Shown: positions 1 through 17,690 of the stretch, piece after piece
How the letters are laid out: every line of letters begins with the position of its first letter
Numbering within the stretch: position 1 is the stretch's first letter
Origin: Haliotis asinina
Lineage: Eukaryota; Mollusca; Gastropoda; Lepetellida; Haliotidae
Direction: 5' to 3'
Assembly (NCBI RefSeq): GCF_037392515.1
Contig: NC_090290.1
Span: 25,379,753 to 25,443,752 of the forward strand
Length of the DNA stretch: 64,000 nt
Notes under the pieces: generated by a model
What the model was told of the DNA's origin: nothing
Databases searched by the model: none
The model's input: only the letters and a program-made list of their open reading frames with translations
Translations under genes and position numbers: made by a program

Positions 1-3000
1 CACTAATAGGTATTTGTTTCCAGTTTGTTTGTTCAGTGGTAGAGGTCCAAGAAAGTCTGTGCTAACTCTCTCAAAAGGAGCAGATGCAGTTATGGGTGTA
101 ATCTGGGCTCGCACTGGTTGAGATGGCCGTTTGCGTTGATTACAAACATCACATGAAGTCACCCATTTTGTAATATCTGAACACATACGAGGCCAAAAGT
201 ATTTCAACCTGGCCTTATTAATTGTTCGATCAATTCCGAAATGACCACCAGCAAGGGGGTCATCATGGATTTCTCTAAGTATCTGTGACTTCATTGAATC
301 TGGGATGGCAAGCTGAATAGATGCCATGCTGTCGTTCCTCGTCCGATTCTCATGGATCCACACATGGAATAGGATATCATTGTGCAGAAAATAAAACCTG
401 GAGGCATTAAAAACATCTTGCCTCCTTTTCTCATTATCAGGAAGAGCACCTTCTTTCAGATACTTGATCATGTCTTGATATTGTGGATCATTGCACTGTT
501 CCAATTGTAGTTTATTGAGCGTACTGTCTGACACTTCTGAACATACCATGTCTGCAGAGTTAGTATATCCAGTTGTCGCCACTTGTGGAATTCCTTTCAC
601 AAGACGTTCGGGGTCACCTTGTCGTGTTTTCAGTGTATTGACACAGACCTCATTTGAAGCAGTTTGCTCGATTTCCGGCAGTGGATGTTGCTGAATCAGG
701 GGCGAGACAGTTGTGGTATCTGGAACGTCACAGGTAAGGATAGAGTGATCATCTTCCTCATTCTCCAGAGATTCTTCAGCATCCGAATATGTTCGTCTTG
801 AGATGGCATCCGCATTGCCATGCAATACTCCTGGGCGCACAACAACAGTCATATCATATGACATGAGATATGTCACCCATCTTGCAATGCGACCAGTTGG
901 TTCTTTTACAGACAACAACCACTTTAATGCTGAATGATCAACTACTACTGTGAATTGAGCATGTCGAAGGAGATAATCAAAATGTTTTATGGCAAAAATA
1001 ACCGCTAAACATTCTTTTTCTGTGATAGTGTAGTTTCTCTCGGGTTTGTTCATAGACCTTCCCGCATACGCGATGACTCTTTCCACTCCCTGTTGTTCCT
1101 GACATAGAACGGATCCAACAGAAAATGAACTGGCATCTGTGTATAAGACAAAGGGGGCATTGTAGTTTGGATATGCAATAACGGGTGCCGTCATGAGATT
1201 CTGCTTTAGACATTCAAATGATTCTTGACACTCTGTAGTCCAAGTGAATGGTGTATCTTTCTTGGTCAGCTGGTTCAAAGGATGAGCAAGTTTTGCATAG
1301 CCGCCAATGAATTTTCTGTAATAACCGCTGAGGCCTAAGAATGCCCGAAGATCCTTTAAGGTAGTTGGCTGAGGGTATTCGCGAATAGCAGCTAATTTGT
1401 CAGGGTCTGGAGCGATGCCATGGGGAGTGACGATATGGCCAAGATACTTTATTTTGTGATGACCAAAGAAGCATTTTGATGGAGAGAGTTTCAGGTTTGC
1501 AGTCCGCAATCTTTCTAAAACTTCTCTGATATGAGTCATATGTTGACTGAAGTCCTTGGAATATATGATGACGTCATCTAAATAGATGAGGCAAGATTTC
1601 CATGTCAAGCCTTGCAATACTGTTTCCATCACTCTCTGAAATAAGGCGGGAGAGTTCTTGAGCCCCATAGGAAGCCTTCGAAACTGGAAAAGTCCAAGAT
1701 GACATTTAAAGGCAGTATACTCTCTCGAGTCCGGGTCGATCATGAGTTGGTAAAACCCACTTTGTAGGTCTAAGGTGGTAAAGAACTTCGGTTGTGCGTG
1801 GCCAATACTTTCAAGGCACTCATCAGTGGTTGGCAAAGGATGGGCTAATAGTTCCGTGACAGAGTTCAAATTCCTGTAGTCCACAACAAATCGGTATTGG
1901 TTCTTCTGTCTCTTTGTCACAAGAAAACATGGACTTGCCCAGGGACTCACTGAATCTTCAATAATGTTTTGATCCTTTAAATCATTGATGCATGTTTCAA
2001 GTGCTGCTTTTTGTTGAGGGCCTAATCTGTACGACCGTGATCTAATTGGAGCTTGATCCTGCTTCACTCTGATTTTATGAGTAATAATGTCACATGATCC
2101 AACCTTGCCATGAAGAGCAAACACATCAGAGTATTCGTCGATCAAAGATGTGAGGTCCTGTCTTTGATGTTCGGTTATGTCACTGTTGGCAGGGGGAAGA
2201 TTTACGAACCGAGAGGCTTTATCTGAATCTTTATCACAAAGAGAGATAGGTATAGTTTCATTTGCACCTCTGTTGACACTAAACCCCTGTTCATCTGCAC
2301 CTTCGTCTCCAAGGTAGTACAAGCTGTCATCCTTGCTGAGACACACAAACTTCCCGATGTAACTACCCTTCGAGATTCCAACTGGTTCATCAGACAGGTT
2401 CACTAGGCGCTGATATACATGATTGTCATTTACATGACATAACACTTTGGCACATAAAACACCTTCAGGATAAGCACAGTTTCCATTCTCGCTAATGCCT
2501 AACACAGTGTTGGGAAGAGGGTTGCCTTTAAGCTTTGCCAAAATAACTATCTCTGAGCGCGGAGGGATAGTTACATTGTCTGCTGCAATAGTCTGTCTTC
2601 TGGGGTCAATAGACAGCTTATTCTTGCTAAAATCAAGCAGTGCATTGTGACTTGACAGAAAGTTCAGACCTAGAATAAAATCTGTGTTCAGACCGGGAAC
2701 GAGGTAAAATTTCACGTTGAACATTGTCTGATTGAACCACACCTGTAATGTAACAGTCCCTTGAATTTCTACCTTTTCATCACTTGCCGTAACTATATAT
2801 GTTTTGTCAGATTTCTGAATTGGTGCAAGATGAAATAACTTCTTGGTAATGGTTTCATATTTGGCAACACAAAAATCCGCACCAGTATCAATGAGGGCAT
2901 AGTGTTTGTCCTGACCTATTGAAATTGGGACAAAGTTCTTTAAGACAGGTAAGGAAGTCGTTGATAGCCTAATGGTATCATTGGTTTCACTGAGTCCACC

Positions 3001-3005
3001 TAGAG
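1..3005 (-). CDS. pol: Pol polyprotein of the Gypsy element, partial (protease, RT, RNase H, start of integrase)
   Basis: The protease active site IDTGADF lies at about 2875-2895. The RT catalytic motif YLDD lies at about 1573-1584, preceded by the family blocks SPWASP, LDLQSGFYQ and FRRLPMGL. RNase H lies at about 800-1150, with its TDAS motif and DHSALKWL. The integrase zinc-binding HHCC motif lies at about 130-280 (H and H within the HDDPLAGGHFG block, then CDVCNQRKRP). The first integrase core aspartate follows close to the window edge. All these motifs share one frame. The exact N-terminal boundary relative to gag is not resolved; 3005 is approximate. Confidence 0.9.
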
Positions 3006-3029
3006 CCCCATTGTTCTGGGTGGACTTTG

Positions 3030-3953
3030 TTAGTTTTCCTGACTAGTAGTGCACTGACTTTCAAAATGACCATTCTGGTGGCAACGTCGGCAAACAACTT
3101 TAGACATGGGCTTTTTCATGTACTTGGGGCAGGTTCTCGCTGTATGGCCAACTTCGAGACACAACTGACAGCTAACTGTGGATGAGGTCACGGTGTTCAA
3201 CATGTTCACAGGGACTTGTTCTGGGGGTTTGGCCTTCAAGGACATGATAAGATCCAGCATGGTTGATAGGGTTTGGTCCTGTTTGTTTACCTGTTCTTCT
3301 AACTTTCTCAGTTTAATTGAGCTCTGGTCCTGTGGGTTGCTGTTTCCCCCATAAGCGATGGATTCGGCTGCTATTCTAGCCGATTGGATGGCTGCTTGAC
3401 ATGTTGTGGGTTGTTGTTGGATTACAAATGTTCGTAAATGTGGCAAGAGGCCCCTTACAAAAATGCGCATCTTTTCATCGTCTGGTTTAGCCAGTGTGCT
3501 GCATTTGTTTTCAATGGCATTTATATAGTCTTCCAGAGGCTCACACTCCCCCATAACCCTTTCAAATAATTGCTTTTCAATTAACCACGGTTGTTGAGAA
3601 CTCTTGAAATGTGTGATAAACCGATGGTACAATGCTTTTCTATTTTTCTTGTCCTCCTCGGACAGGGTTTTGAACCACTGGACTGCCCTCCCATCCAGCA
3701 TGAGACGGAAAACATTCGGTGTATCACTATCCGATAAGCGGGACAGTTGGCGCCATGCCTCGAATTTCTCCAACCAAAGTTCGGGGTCCTCAGAAACATC
3801 ACCAGTGAAACAATGAGGTTTCAAGTTACCGACCCCAGAAAATGGCTTAGATGGTTTGACAGTTTCAAAGTCATCGTCACTAATTTCTTGATGTTTTGAT
3901 TTCTTGGGCGGCATGGTTGGCAAAATGGCGGCGAACAAAGATACACAAGGCAA
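3030..3953 (-). CDS. gag: Gag protein of the Gypsy element
   Basis: This frame of 307 residues has the layout of a metaviral Gag. A retrotransposon-gag helical region (about residues 60-190) includes the family-typical stretch around WF..L...DKK and a later FVRGLLPHLR. It is followed by two CCHC zinc knuckles near the C terminus: C-QL-C-LEVG-H-TART-C and C-RR-C-HQNG-H-FESQ-C. A second methionine at residue 14, just before PPKKSK, is an equally plausible start. It lies directly downstream of the LTR and primer-binding site and upstream of the protease. Gag packages the element RNA into virus-like particles. Confidence 0.9.
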   Translation of the reverse strand: MPCVSLFAAILPTMPPKKSKHQEISDDDFETVKPSKPFSGVGNLKPHCFTGDVSEDPELWLEKFEAWRQLSRLSDSDTPNVFRLMLDGRAVQWFKTLSEEDKKNRKALYHRFITHFKSSQQPWLIEKQLFERVMGECEPLEDYINAIENKCSTLAKPDDEKMRIFVRGLLPHLRTFVIQQQPTTCQAAIQSARIAAESIAYGGNSNPQDQSSIKLRKLEEQVNKQDQTLSTMLDLIMSLKAKPPEQVPVNMLNTVTSSTVSCQLCLEVGHTARTCPKYMKKPMSKVVCRRCHQNGHFESQCTTSQEN

Positions 3954-4035
3954 TGGAAAGTTTACTCACATAAACCGATGGATTGAATGTCCTTCATACT
4001 GCAATTATCGGGATCATTAGCATCTCCACCAAATA

Positions 4036-4296
4036 TGTTACAGCTGGGTTGCTGTACTCGTATGTGAACACATAAGCCTCAACCCTTATTGGGGAGTGAA
4101 ACATTCTTCTTTATTCCACGTGTATGTATATCTGACACAAAAACCACTCACTCTCCTCTCTTTTTCCGGAGTTTTCTCCCTTTTTGTACATCATAAAAAA
4201 CGGAAAAGTAACATACTTAACCGAGCAAAACCCATGTACTGGTAAGAAACTCTTGACGGGTTCACTTACCCGTCACAGTATTTCATCAATGTGTAG
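4036..4296 (-). repeat. Probable 5' LTR of the Gypsy element (outer end uncertain)
   Basis: The inner end on the plus strand starts TGTTACAG at 4036, four bases away from the TGG that begins the likely primer-binding site, as expected for LTR-PBS spacing. A possible matching outer end reads TGTAGCA near 4290-4296, but the partner LTR lies outside the window, so the boundary cannot be confirmed. There are no recognisable genes here. Confidence 0.45.
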
Positions 4297-4544
4297 CAAT
4301 ACAAACAAACACATTTCATTCAAGTTATCATACGACGACAGACGTTTCTTGTTTGCTTCACGCAAATCCTGTTGGTAGAGTGAACTCTGCCTGTGTTGGA
4401 GTATGTGCGGAAAGTGGGTTTAACGTACAGCTGTGCAGTTATGTCATGGAGAAGTAGACTGATGTGGAAGAGGTGATGACATGCAATATTTTGAAGGAAA
4501 ACCGGGTTTTATGGATAGTCAGCGTCTATATGCAAGGAGTGTGA

Positions 4545-4740
4545 AGCTTCGGTGCAGGTGCAGTTGCAGTTGCAGATGCAGGTGCAGGTGCAAGTGCAAG
4601 GGGAAGTTGTAATTCGAGGTGCAGGTGTCGGCGTAGGTGCAAGTGCAGGTGTAGTTGTAAGTGTAGTGCGGGTGCAGGTGCAGGTGTAGTTGAAGGGTAT
4701 TTGCAGGTGCAGGTGTAGTTGTAGGTGCAGGTGTAGCTGA
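4545..4740. repeat. Degenerate hexamer-like repeat (GGTGCA/GGTGTA)n
   Basis: Some 195 bases are built almost wholly of GGTGCA, GTTGCA and GGTGTA variants. Apparent reading frames on the minus strand (Thr/Cys/His/Leu-rich) are products of the repeat, not a gene. Confidence 0.85.
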
Positions 4741-5103
4741 TTTCTTACATTTATTATGTATAATGTCATGTTGATTAAGGTATGTACACGTCTCGGCTAT
4801 GGCGGTAGGCGATTGTGAAGGTAACTGTTGGGGTATGTAGGAGTCAACCAAAGTAACTCAGAATTCATTACATGGAAAACATCATTTTAACTCCCAACAC
4901 GATTCACTCCCGACGTGTGCAGGACATGGCTCCAACAGTTATCATTCTTGTATCTGCAAGATTTAACACAATGCCGGAACGTAACTCGCATACATTATTA
5001 CTACTTACGACTGACTTACAGGTAAGGTTGCTTTGAACAATTGTATGATTGTATGATCCACATCATAAGTACTACACAAGGGCGTGGTGGACGGAGCCTG
5101 TAC

Positions 5104-5138
5104 GAGTGGGTTTAGCTTTACGTCGCACTCAGCAATAT
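5104..5138 (+). repeat. SINE-A head fragment
   Basis: GAGTGGGTTTAGC...CGTCGCACTCAGCAATAT matches the head of the SINE-like family (called SINE-A here) that recurs about ten times in this window. Only the first 35 bases are preserved. Confidence 0.7.
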
Positions 5139-6169
5139 ATTTGCTCAATGGCAGTGAGGTTGTACAAAGTGTGTGACGCACTATAGTTTAAAGTGGATTT
5201 ATATACCATATCTCCTATACCATTTGGAAATTCATATTTGAATACAGTTTCGTTAATCTTTGTTCATACATTATGTATGATGTTAGCGTAATAATCTTAA
5301 TCATAAACATAATCTTTCCATCGCCTGTTCTACATTATTATTGTCTGTCTGTCTGTCGATAGAAGCCTGACTGTTCCTTATTAGGACACAAACTGGCTTA
5401 CATATCATGAAATCAAAACAATGATAAAATTTTATGCAAAACAATTCGACGATTTTTTCCCCATACAATCCACTGCACTTTCTATCACTTAAGTGAAACC
5501 CGTTAGCATCGAAGTGGCTCTGAATCAAAGTATCCACGTGAAAATTTAGAAAGCCTCTTAGGCCCTTTCCTTGATATTTTATGTTTTAAGACAATCTCCT
5601 TAGGTGAAATGTGTTCATTTCAGAGACTAGTTAATAGTGTAGGAGCTGTAGGAGAATCGCCATGCGAACAGATTCTGGTTGTCAAAGGGAAGCAACTCTA
5701 CATTTGCATTTGTGCATTTGTCAACCGGACCCACACAGAGAGCACATTGGTGGGTTCAAACATTTCCTGGTCAGATATCGCAGGAAAACAACATTATCGA
5801 ACCCACTAATGTTAGACTACTGCTGACAAGTCATGTGTAGTCAGTACCTCGTTCAAGATGTCTCTGAATGGTAGCTTGTAACAATTCTCCATCTTATGTT
5901 ATGTTTTAACCCCATATCTTGTATTGGATCTTTTTACGGATCATCAAACTGGACCTAAATCTTTTTTCCCTCGATTATATTTCAACAGATAATGGTAAAG
6001 TCTATTGTTACTGGAGCTGAACCTTATCGACTGAGATAAACTGTGCAAACCATGGCTCAGGCGACAAAAGAATGAACAGAATTTGTTGGTAGTATAGTGC
6101 GCTACACTGTACACTCATTGCTTGAAATCTACAGATTGAACATTACATAAAGATCTGTGCGCTGTCATT

Positions 6170-6525
6170 AACATCACATATTCGTCATGGATATTGTAAT
6201 ATCATATCGTGGAAGAGAAAAAACGACATTATTTATTGTAGTTTTAATCCAGGATTTTACACAAATGGTCAGCACTTGACTTCGAATAGTTTACAAATCT
6301 ATAGTCATTATAAATAACTTGACTTTTGAAGACCCGGGTTAGAATTGGTCCTCGTTAGTCCATGCTTGTGGTAAGAGGCGACTAACGGGATCGGGTGGTC
6401 AGGCTCGCTGACATGTCATCGGTTCCTAACTGCGTAGATTAATGATCATGCTGTTGATCACTGGCTTGTCTGGTCCAGACTGCCACCATACAGCTGGAAC
6501 ATTGCTGTGTGCGGCGTTAAACAGC
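6170..6525. repeat. Duplicated block, copy 1 (partner at 21905-22235), containing a SINE-A copy
   Basis: About 150 bases starting ATATTCGTCATGGATA, including a 26-base run around AATCCAGGATTTTACACAAAT, recur in the same order and orientation at 21905-22060. In both places the block continues into a SINE-A copy entered at the same point (GACCCGGGTTAGAATTGGTC). The SINE (6327-6522, minus orientation) ends with the CGGCGTTAAAC head complement. Shared flanks mean that the copies arose by duplication of a composite unit, not by two SINE insertions. Confidence 0.8.
6327..6522 (-). mobile_element. SINE-A copy
   Basis: It shows the family order on the minus strand: CAATATTCCAG-like head, a central GTCTGGACCAGA block, CATCGGTTCC..., GACTAACGGGATCGGGTGGTCAGGC and a GACCCGGGTTAGAATTGGTC tail. 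It is about 20% diverged by eye from the other copies. Confidence 0.8.
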
Positions 6526-7437
6526 CTCCGAGCTCCAACAAATAATGCTTACACTTGTAACAAGATGGAAACGTTGAATTACTCCGTGTGGGAAACAGCC
6601 ACTGCCCCGCAAGCAAACTCAGTCGGGCCAGTAAGTTACAATACACTTTTAAATCATGGCAGATTATCGCCTTATAAAATTGTTTATCACAGTAGCAGCT
6701 TCATGATGAAATCCACGTCATGTCGACAATATATTTTGGGGGTTAATATTTTGCTTATTTTTTACATTAAACTTTCGAACTTGTGAATTATTTTGTGGAC
6801 TAGTAACTTTCAGGCATAGCTAACCCGCCCGGCTAGAAAATTTGGAAACTATTTTGGACACTGCTAATACTCAACTGTCATTACCACAGCATATTCTCAA
6901 GTATATATGACTTTGAAACTAATCGAATCTGCGCCACTGCTAGTTTGATACTGTAACATCAACAGGTTTATACTATTTCCTCCGATAGTTGGAAGTTACT
7001 GAGAAAAAAAGACTTTTAAGGAAAACGGACCCACCTAACTCACATTTGGAACTGTAAATTTACTTTTACATGATATTACAAGATGGGACAATTATGTGAA
7101 GATCGTCTTCATGCTCACGTAAAATCTCTTACATCTGCCACTATATCACATGAGTTCTCGGTTTCACGGAGTCTGGCTTCGTGTCATTGGTTCTTGTATT
7201 CTGAACAATATCGATCGCATGCATTAGTGGCCTTTGTGTTACAGTTCTAAGGTCACCTGTTCATAATCTAGCATACATTTGCTAGTTTTGAGAATGTATC
7301 CAATGTCTATGCGAAATCACATAAATCAAATACTCTGATAAGGAGGGTTCCTGACTAACAACATAATGACCCACAAAGATTAAAAAAGACCCACATTGAA
7401 AGTGTCAAAATCTCACTGTCATCAACTTTGTGTTCTA

Positions 7438-7615
7438 CTTGCACCACCACCACCAACACCAACACCACCACACGCTCGACGTATACCGTCACCCCTCCTC
7501 CTCCCCGTTCGTCGTCCAGTCCAGTCTTTCTCCTCCCCTCCCCTCCCCGTTACTTCCTCTTTATTATCCCCTTCCTTTCCATCGCGTTTCCTGCTGCACC
7601 CATGCTCCCCTGTCT
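7438..7615. repeat. CAC-repeat plus pyrimidine-rich low-complexity tract
   Basis: A (CAC)n-like run is followed by a C/T tract of about 120 bases. Three overlapping plus-strand frames are open here only because of the composition; none has recognisable protein features. Confidence 0.75.
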
Positions 7616-7764
7616 CGCCTCTATAAAATACAATTCCCTAATGTTCTGTATTGCTAACTGTTCTCGAGTAAGAAACACAAGGAGTTGTGGGACACTATAA
7701 GGTGTGTAAGCACAGTGAGACACCATAGCGTGCTCTTTGGATATATTTCTTATACTATTTCTTA

Positions 7765-7898
7765 ATATACTGAACAGCAAAAGAAACGCATGTTTCGAAA
7801 AAATGAAACCTCATAAAAGTAAGCGTTCATATGATTATGTTTTCTATTTCAAAAACATGATAAAGAAACAGTTGCGTTTCTTTTGCTGTTCAGTATAT
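7765..7898. mobile_element. Short inverted-repeat element (MITE), 134 bp
   Basis: Perfect 26-bp terminal inverted repeats: ATATACTGAACAGCAAAAGA... at 7765-7790 and its exact complement at 7873-7898. They enclose 82 bases of unrelated DNA. The element starts and ends with AT/TA-rich bases, compatible with TA target duplication as in Tc1/mariner-derived MITEs, but the exact duplication cannot be told from the AT-rich flanks. There is no coding capacity. Confidence 0.85.
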
Positions 7899-8427
7899 AT
7901 GTTCGTTGTTCCTTCCGCTATGATCGTGGTTTCTTCTCACAGATTGTGATGGTGGTGATTGTAATGATACAGTGGTTCGAGCAAATATTGCCTGATAAGT
8001 AACAAGCTGGCCATTATCATTATTATAAGTGACACAGCTGACAGCGGATTAGCTGACCCACACTACTGAATTCGATGAAAGCATTTACGTTTCTAACGTG
8101 GATTTATAACACGTCAGAAACTGTTGCAGGCATTGTCCTTGGGAACGTGCGAAACTTCTTGCACACTCATGTATTTCCACATGTAGATGTGAAGCGGTGT
8201 ACACCCTTGCATTTATCACGTGCGCATATTCTTCTGAAACCACTACTCAATATACGTTGTTAAATAGTAGTAACAACAAACAACAGAGTTAGAAACGATT
8301 TCTATTTATGTTGGAATGATTCTCACTTAGTTTCTTACTGGAAGTTCGTTAGTGTTTCTAAGACATGCCAAGAAAGGGTTTGAAAGGCTTGTGGTAATTG
8401 AATGACATTTATCACATGACGGCGGTG

Positions 8428-14010
<5,583 letters not shown>

Positions 14011-14150
14011 GTTGAATTATACTGGGCTGGAGATGTTGAGATGGAGGTAACGTTGTTTATTGGGACGAACAGTCCAGGCGACTCACGCAGACAGTAATGG
14101 ATCTGTGGTGAGAGCGAGGTTGATCTGACGGTGGCGGGAGAGATGCGCGG

Positions 14151-14158
14151 TATTTATA
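14151..14158 (-). promoter_or_regulatory. TATA box of alpha-tubulin gene 1
   Basis: On the minus strand the sequence reads GAGTATAAATACCGCGC. It lies 141 bases upstream of the lone-ATG exon, so transcription should start near 14125 and give a 5' UTR of about 115 bases. No ATG precedes the start codon in that interval. This supports the choice of exon 1. Confidence 0.75.
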
Positions 14159-15493
14159 CTCAGAGAGGCACACCTACCGTCGTTGAAGACACAGCGGTGT
14201 TGACACAGTCGATGAAGGTGTTCCGAACTGCTGCTTTGGGGCTTTCAAAATTATAATTCGGTAACTAGTAAGGAGCCAATAATGCAAGCTGTTTGAAAAA
14301 TGTTCACGTTTATAAAATTAACACGTTTAGTCATTAAGTCGTTCCCGCTAAGATCGTTTTACCTAGATTAACGTATAACGACTGCAGGGACATAGATCAA
14401 ATGTCCATCCTTTACTTACTTACCTTGTATGACATACTGAAGTATGAACACATTGTCTCATTACATCGGTCTCCTCGTCTCATGGTTCAGTTGCAACAGA
14501 TATATTTTAATATGAATTTCACGTGAATCATTAATAACTTTAAAGAAGGGTCCTTTCAAATATTGATTTTATCAATGTTCGTGACAGTTTACATAGAAAA
14601 GGGCGCATCATTAAAATGGCATGTTTTCAGCGGAGCATACGCAATCAATATAGCCTACATAGTGAAGATGATGCACAGTCAATATACTCGACATAAAAGA
14701 ATGGTGAGTCGGTTGAGTGTTGGCTTGTCCTAGTGACGCTTCTCCGGAGTCCTCATGTTGTAAAACTGTATACACAGGAGATCTTTCGTAAATTTGATCG
14801 GGAGGGTACCTTAACTTTGTTTGAAGGGGCACATGTAACCTGAACCCTTGTCACCTGTTTTAATCAACGCAGGCTAAGTATCCCTACTTATCCGTAAAGA
14901 AGACTACTGGACCAACCGCTATATGTAATGAACATTTACCCCATAACGGTCGAAACGTATGATATTTATTTACCCAACATCCCCCCCCCCTTCCCCTGTC
15001 CTCCACACCTCTAATGACCACAGAGCGAGAGTAATGGAGGGGGTGGGCGGGGTGGTGGCGGCGGCGGTTTGAGGGTAGCGTGGAGGTAATAGGTGTACAG
15101 AGTGCACCGAGGATGATCAAAGGCCTTCAACTGCCTTTTATTCATTATCGTTAGCTATTAAATTTCCAGCACATTATTCTGTCCTAGCTACAATTGTAAA
15201 GTCTCTTAAACACTACATTTACTGACTTGATACGTCCCGGAGGTATTGCCAGATGAAAAGAATGTTGTATCTACATTCTATCTTGGTGCAACAAAGAATA
15301 GAGTCTTGAGGAGATTAGGTGGCGTCTCGATTGCAGCCAGGTCTACCTCTATGTCCACGACACTCCGTTACAGATATCATCCATGTTGTATGTATTTTGA
15401 GACGTTGATGAGTCAATGGACTCTTGACTGAGTCTCGTCAAACCCAGGAGAAGGATACATCCACTCACTTATTCACTCTCCCACTAATTCAAC

Positions 15494-15552
15494 CACGCAC
15501 GCACACACGCACGCACGCACGCACGCACGCACGCATGTACGCATGCATGCAC
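15494..15552. repeat. (CACG)n microsatellite
   Basis: A run of CACG/CGCA tetramers with a few CATG variants at the 3' end. Confidence 0.95.
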
Positions 15553-15744
15553 CCATATTAACAACGTGTCACGAAATTTATAGGGATTCTGACCACATAT
15601 CCGGGAACATACAGGTCAACCCATGCTTGTCGCAAAGGGCCCGATCGAGTTGGTTGACTGATGACCTGTTATCGTGTACGACTTGTGTGGAAGGATGCTT
15701 ATGCTGTTGAACACTGGAGTGTTGTGACTGACTGGTGATCACAG

Positions 15745-15931
15745 TGTTTGTTTGTTGTTTAACTCACCAATGTTCCAGCTATTGTGGCTGTCTGTACATA
15801 ATCGAGTCTGGACCAGAGAATCCACTGGTCAACAGCATGAGCGTCGATCTGCTCAGTTGGGAAACAATGACATGTGTCAACCAAGTCAGCGTCCGATCAC
15901 CCGATCCGATAGTCGCCTCGTACTTCACCTT
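15745..15931 (+). mobile_element. SINE-A copy
   Basis: The head is degenerate (CACCAATGTTCCAGCTAT). The centre is well kept (ACATAATCGAGTCTGGACCAGAGAATCC, CAACAGCATGAGCGTCGATCTG), followed by the CCCGATCCGATAGTCGCCTCGTAC tail, truncated before the terminal GGGTC block. Confidence 0.8.
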
Positions 15932-16849
15932 CGACTAAGACAGAACGACCATCTTGTGTTGTCCGTCCCCTTTTCGTCCCAATCCTACAAAACCTACACC
16001 AACTGATAATAACAATGACCTAAAAGAGAACAAAGAAAAACAGTTCCTCCCAAACAACCATAAATAACATAAAACAAAATAATACTGATATTAGCAAGTA
16101 AACTATTCCGACAAAACAAAACCTAGATCACAACATAACGCTGTATTAAAATCTGAACACCTCTAGTCCAGTGCATAACCTAGCAACATTTGCTATTGCA
16201 TAACGCAATGACAAGCGTTACGACAGACTTCTTTCTATGCAGCTCAGTTTCATCAAGTTAGTATTCCCGTTTGTGTTTCAAAGAGCACACTCGAGGCCTG
16301 GACTTGAGCAATGGGAGGGAGCTGATACCTGGATACAGGTAGGTATATTTGAGTAGATGACTCACCGTCACACTTACCTGTGGAATGTCACTCGTAGTCC
16401 GTGGACGACCGGGAGAAAGTATCGCACAGTAGCGACAAAACCGGTCAGGGAAATGTTACCTAATAAGGTCACTTCCACATTATGTACATATAGCAAGTTC
16501 GTGGTAATGCTAGGGCATGAGTCCTTTTTAGTAAAACATTGCTTTGAAAGCACTATTTAAACATATTTCTTTAAACAGTGTGTCATGCAGTAAGACTGAA
16601 CATATTTCGGGCAGAAAATGTTTCACACGCAGGAGTGCAATGAGATTTTTTACTTGAGAATAAGTATTTCTTCAGTAAATGCAGAACAACTATCATCTAT
16701 AATCAGTAGGTCGTTTCAATGGAGATTGTTGTGTATGCTGTAGTTAGGTTCCCCGTAATGCTACGAAGTCTCGCGAGATGATTATGATTTCAGCGAGATT
16801 TGTGCTCTGAAAACATTATAGTCCAGCGGATAGTGGTATAATTATGCAT

Positions 16850-17540
16850 TTTCATGTTACAAGCATGAAAATTGGCAGATATGTTGCTTATACTACAAAA
16901 ATAAGATACAGATAGGGAGGCATTGAAAATTTAAGATGGCCGCCATTTTTCAAGATGGCCGCCATTTTCCATTCAGAACTACACCATCAGACACTTAGAT
17001 TCAATGTAAATTCCACAATTTTCATACAGTATGCACGAATTAGGCCACATATGATGCTTGCACTATAAAAATAATACGCAGATGGAAAGGCATTGAAAAT
17101 TCAAGATGGCCGCCACTTTTCAAGATGGCTGCCTTTCTTACTCAAAAGTACACCGTCAGAGCCTTTGATTCAATATAAATTCCACAATTTTCCTACACTA
17201 TGCATGGAATTTGGCAGTTATAATGTTTGTATTGTAAAGATAATATACAGAAAGGGAGACTTTGAAATTTCAAGAAGGCCGCCATTTTTCAACATGGCCG
17301 CCATTTTCCATTCAGAATTACACTGTGAGAGACTTAGATTCAATGTAAATTCCACATTTTTCATACGATATGCATGGGATTTGGCAGTTTGTACTATAAA
17401 GATAATACACAGAGCGGGAGGCATTGAATATTCGAAATTGCCACCATTTTTCACTCAAAATCACACCGTCAACGATTTAGTAAATGTAAATGCCACAATT
17501 TTCTAACAGTATGCTTGGAATTTGGCAGATACATGTATGT
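16850..17540. repeat. Four tandem units of about 170 bp with repeated ATGGCCGCCATTTT motifs
   Basis: Units recur at about 16921, 17091, 17261 and 17422, judged by CATTGAAAAT-type anchors (spacings 170, 170, 161). Each unit has one or two AAGATGGCCGCCATTTT boxes, CATTCAGAA-TACAC, AGATTCAATGTAAATTCCACAATTTTC and a TTGCACTATAAAAATAATAC segment. The box on the minus strand reads AAAATGGCGGC, the YY1-type consensus. The array is inside the transposon, just within its left terminal repeat. Confidence 0.85.
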
Positions 17541-17690
17541 TGCCCGTAGCATTCCATATATATCGGAACATTGAAAACCTGAATATAATACCATTTTCCT
17601 TGATATCAGGAGGAAATCTAATCCAGATTTCCATGAATAATGCTCGTCTGGGATTTTTTCGCTACCTACTCAGAGCAACATATGACCACA

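Larger units (their letters stand above)
1..4300 (-). mobile_element. Ty3/Gypsy LTR retrotransposon, 5' part (LTR, gag, most of pol); runs off the left edge
   Basis: Read on the minus strand, the order is LTR, a likely primer-binding site (TGGTGGAGATGC, next to position 4030), gag with two zinc knuckles, an aspartic protease, reverse transcriptase, RNase H and the start of integrase. This order (RT and RNase H before integrase) defines the Ty3/Gypsy group. The window ends inside integrase, so the rest of the element and its second LTR lie to the left. The signature motifs of protease, RT and integrase all fall in one reading frame, and the visible part looks whole, which suggests a fairly young insertion. 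The right limit is approximate because only one LTR is visible. Confidence 0.93.
4741..8390. other. Intergenic stretch between the retroelement and alpha-tubulin gene 1
   Basis: AT-rich non-coding DNA. It holds a SINE head fragment (5104-5138), a 350-bp duplicated block with a SINE (6170-6525), a C/T-rich low-complexity tract (7438-7615) and a short inverted-repeat element (7765-7898), listed separately. I see no convincing exon. The last few hundred bases before 8428 should include the 3' UTR of gene 1; I found no clean AATAAA close to the stop, only weaker variants such as GATAAA near 8407 and CATAAA near 8304. Confidence 0.6.
14165..16815. other. Intergenic stretch upstream of gene 1
   Basis: No gene recognised. 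It contains a poly-C/G-rich patch at 14985-15070, a (CACG)n microsatellite at 15494-15552, and a degraded SINE-A pair: tail-first sequence at 15618-15720 and a forward copy at 15745-15931. The remainder is unique AT-rich DNA. Confidence 0.6.

Noticed and set aside
7396-7700. Proline/serine-rich and histidine-rich small ORFs
   Set aside because: Low-complexity CAC and C/T tract, open in three frames at once.
17093-17506. 137-codon ORF in the subterminal transposon repeats
   Set aside because: It is built from the 170-bp repeat unit and its opposite strand is also open; there is no similarity to the transposon protein.
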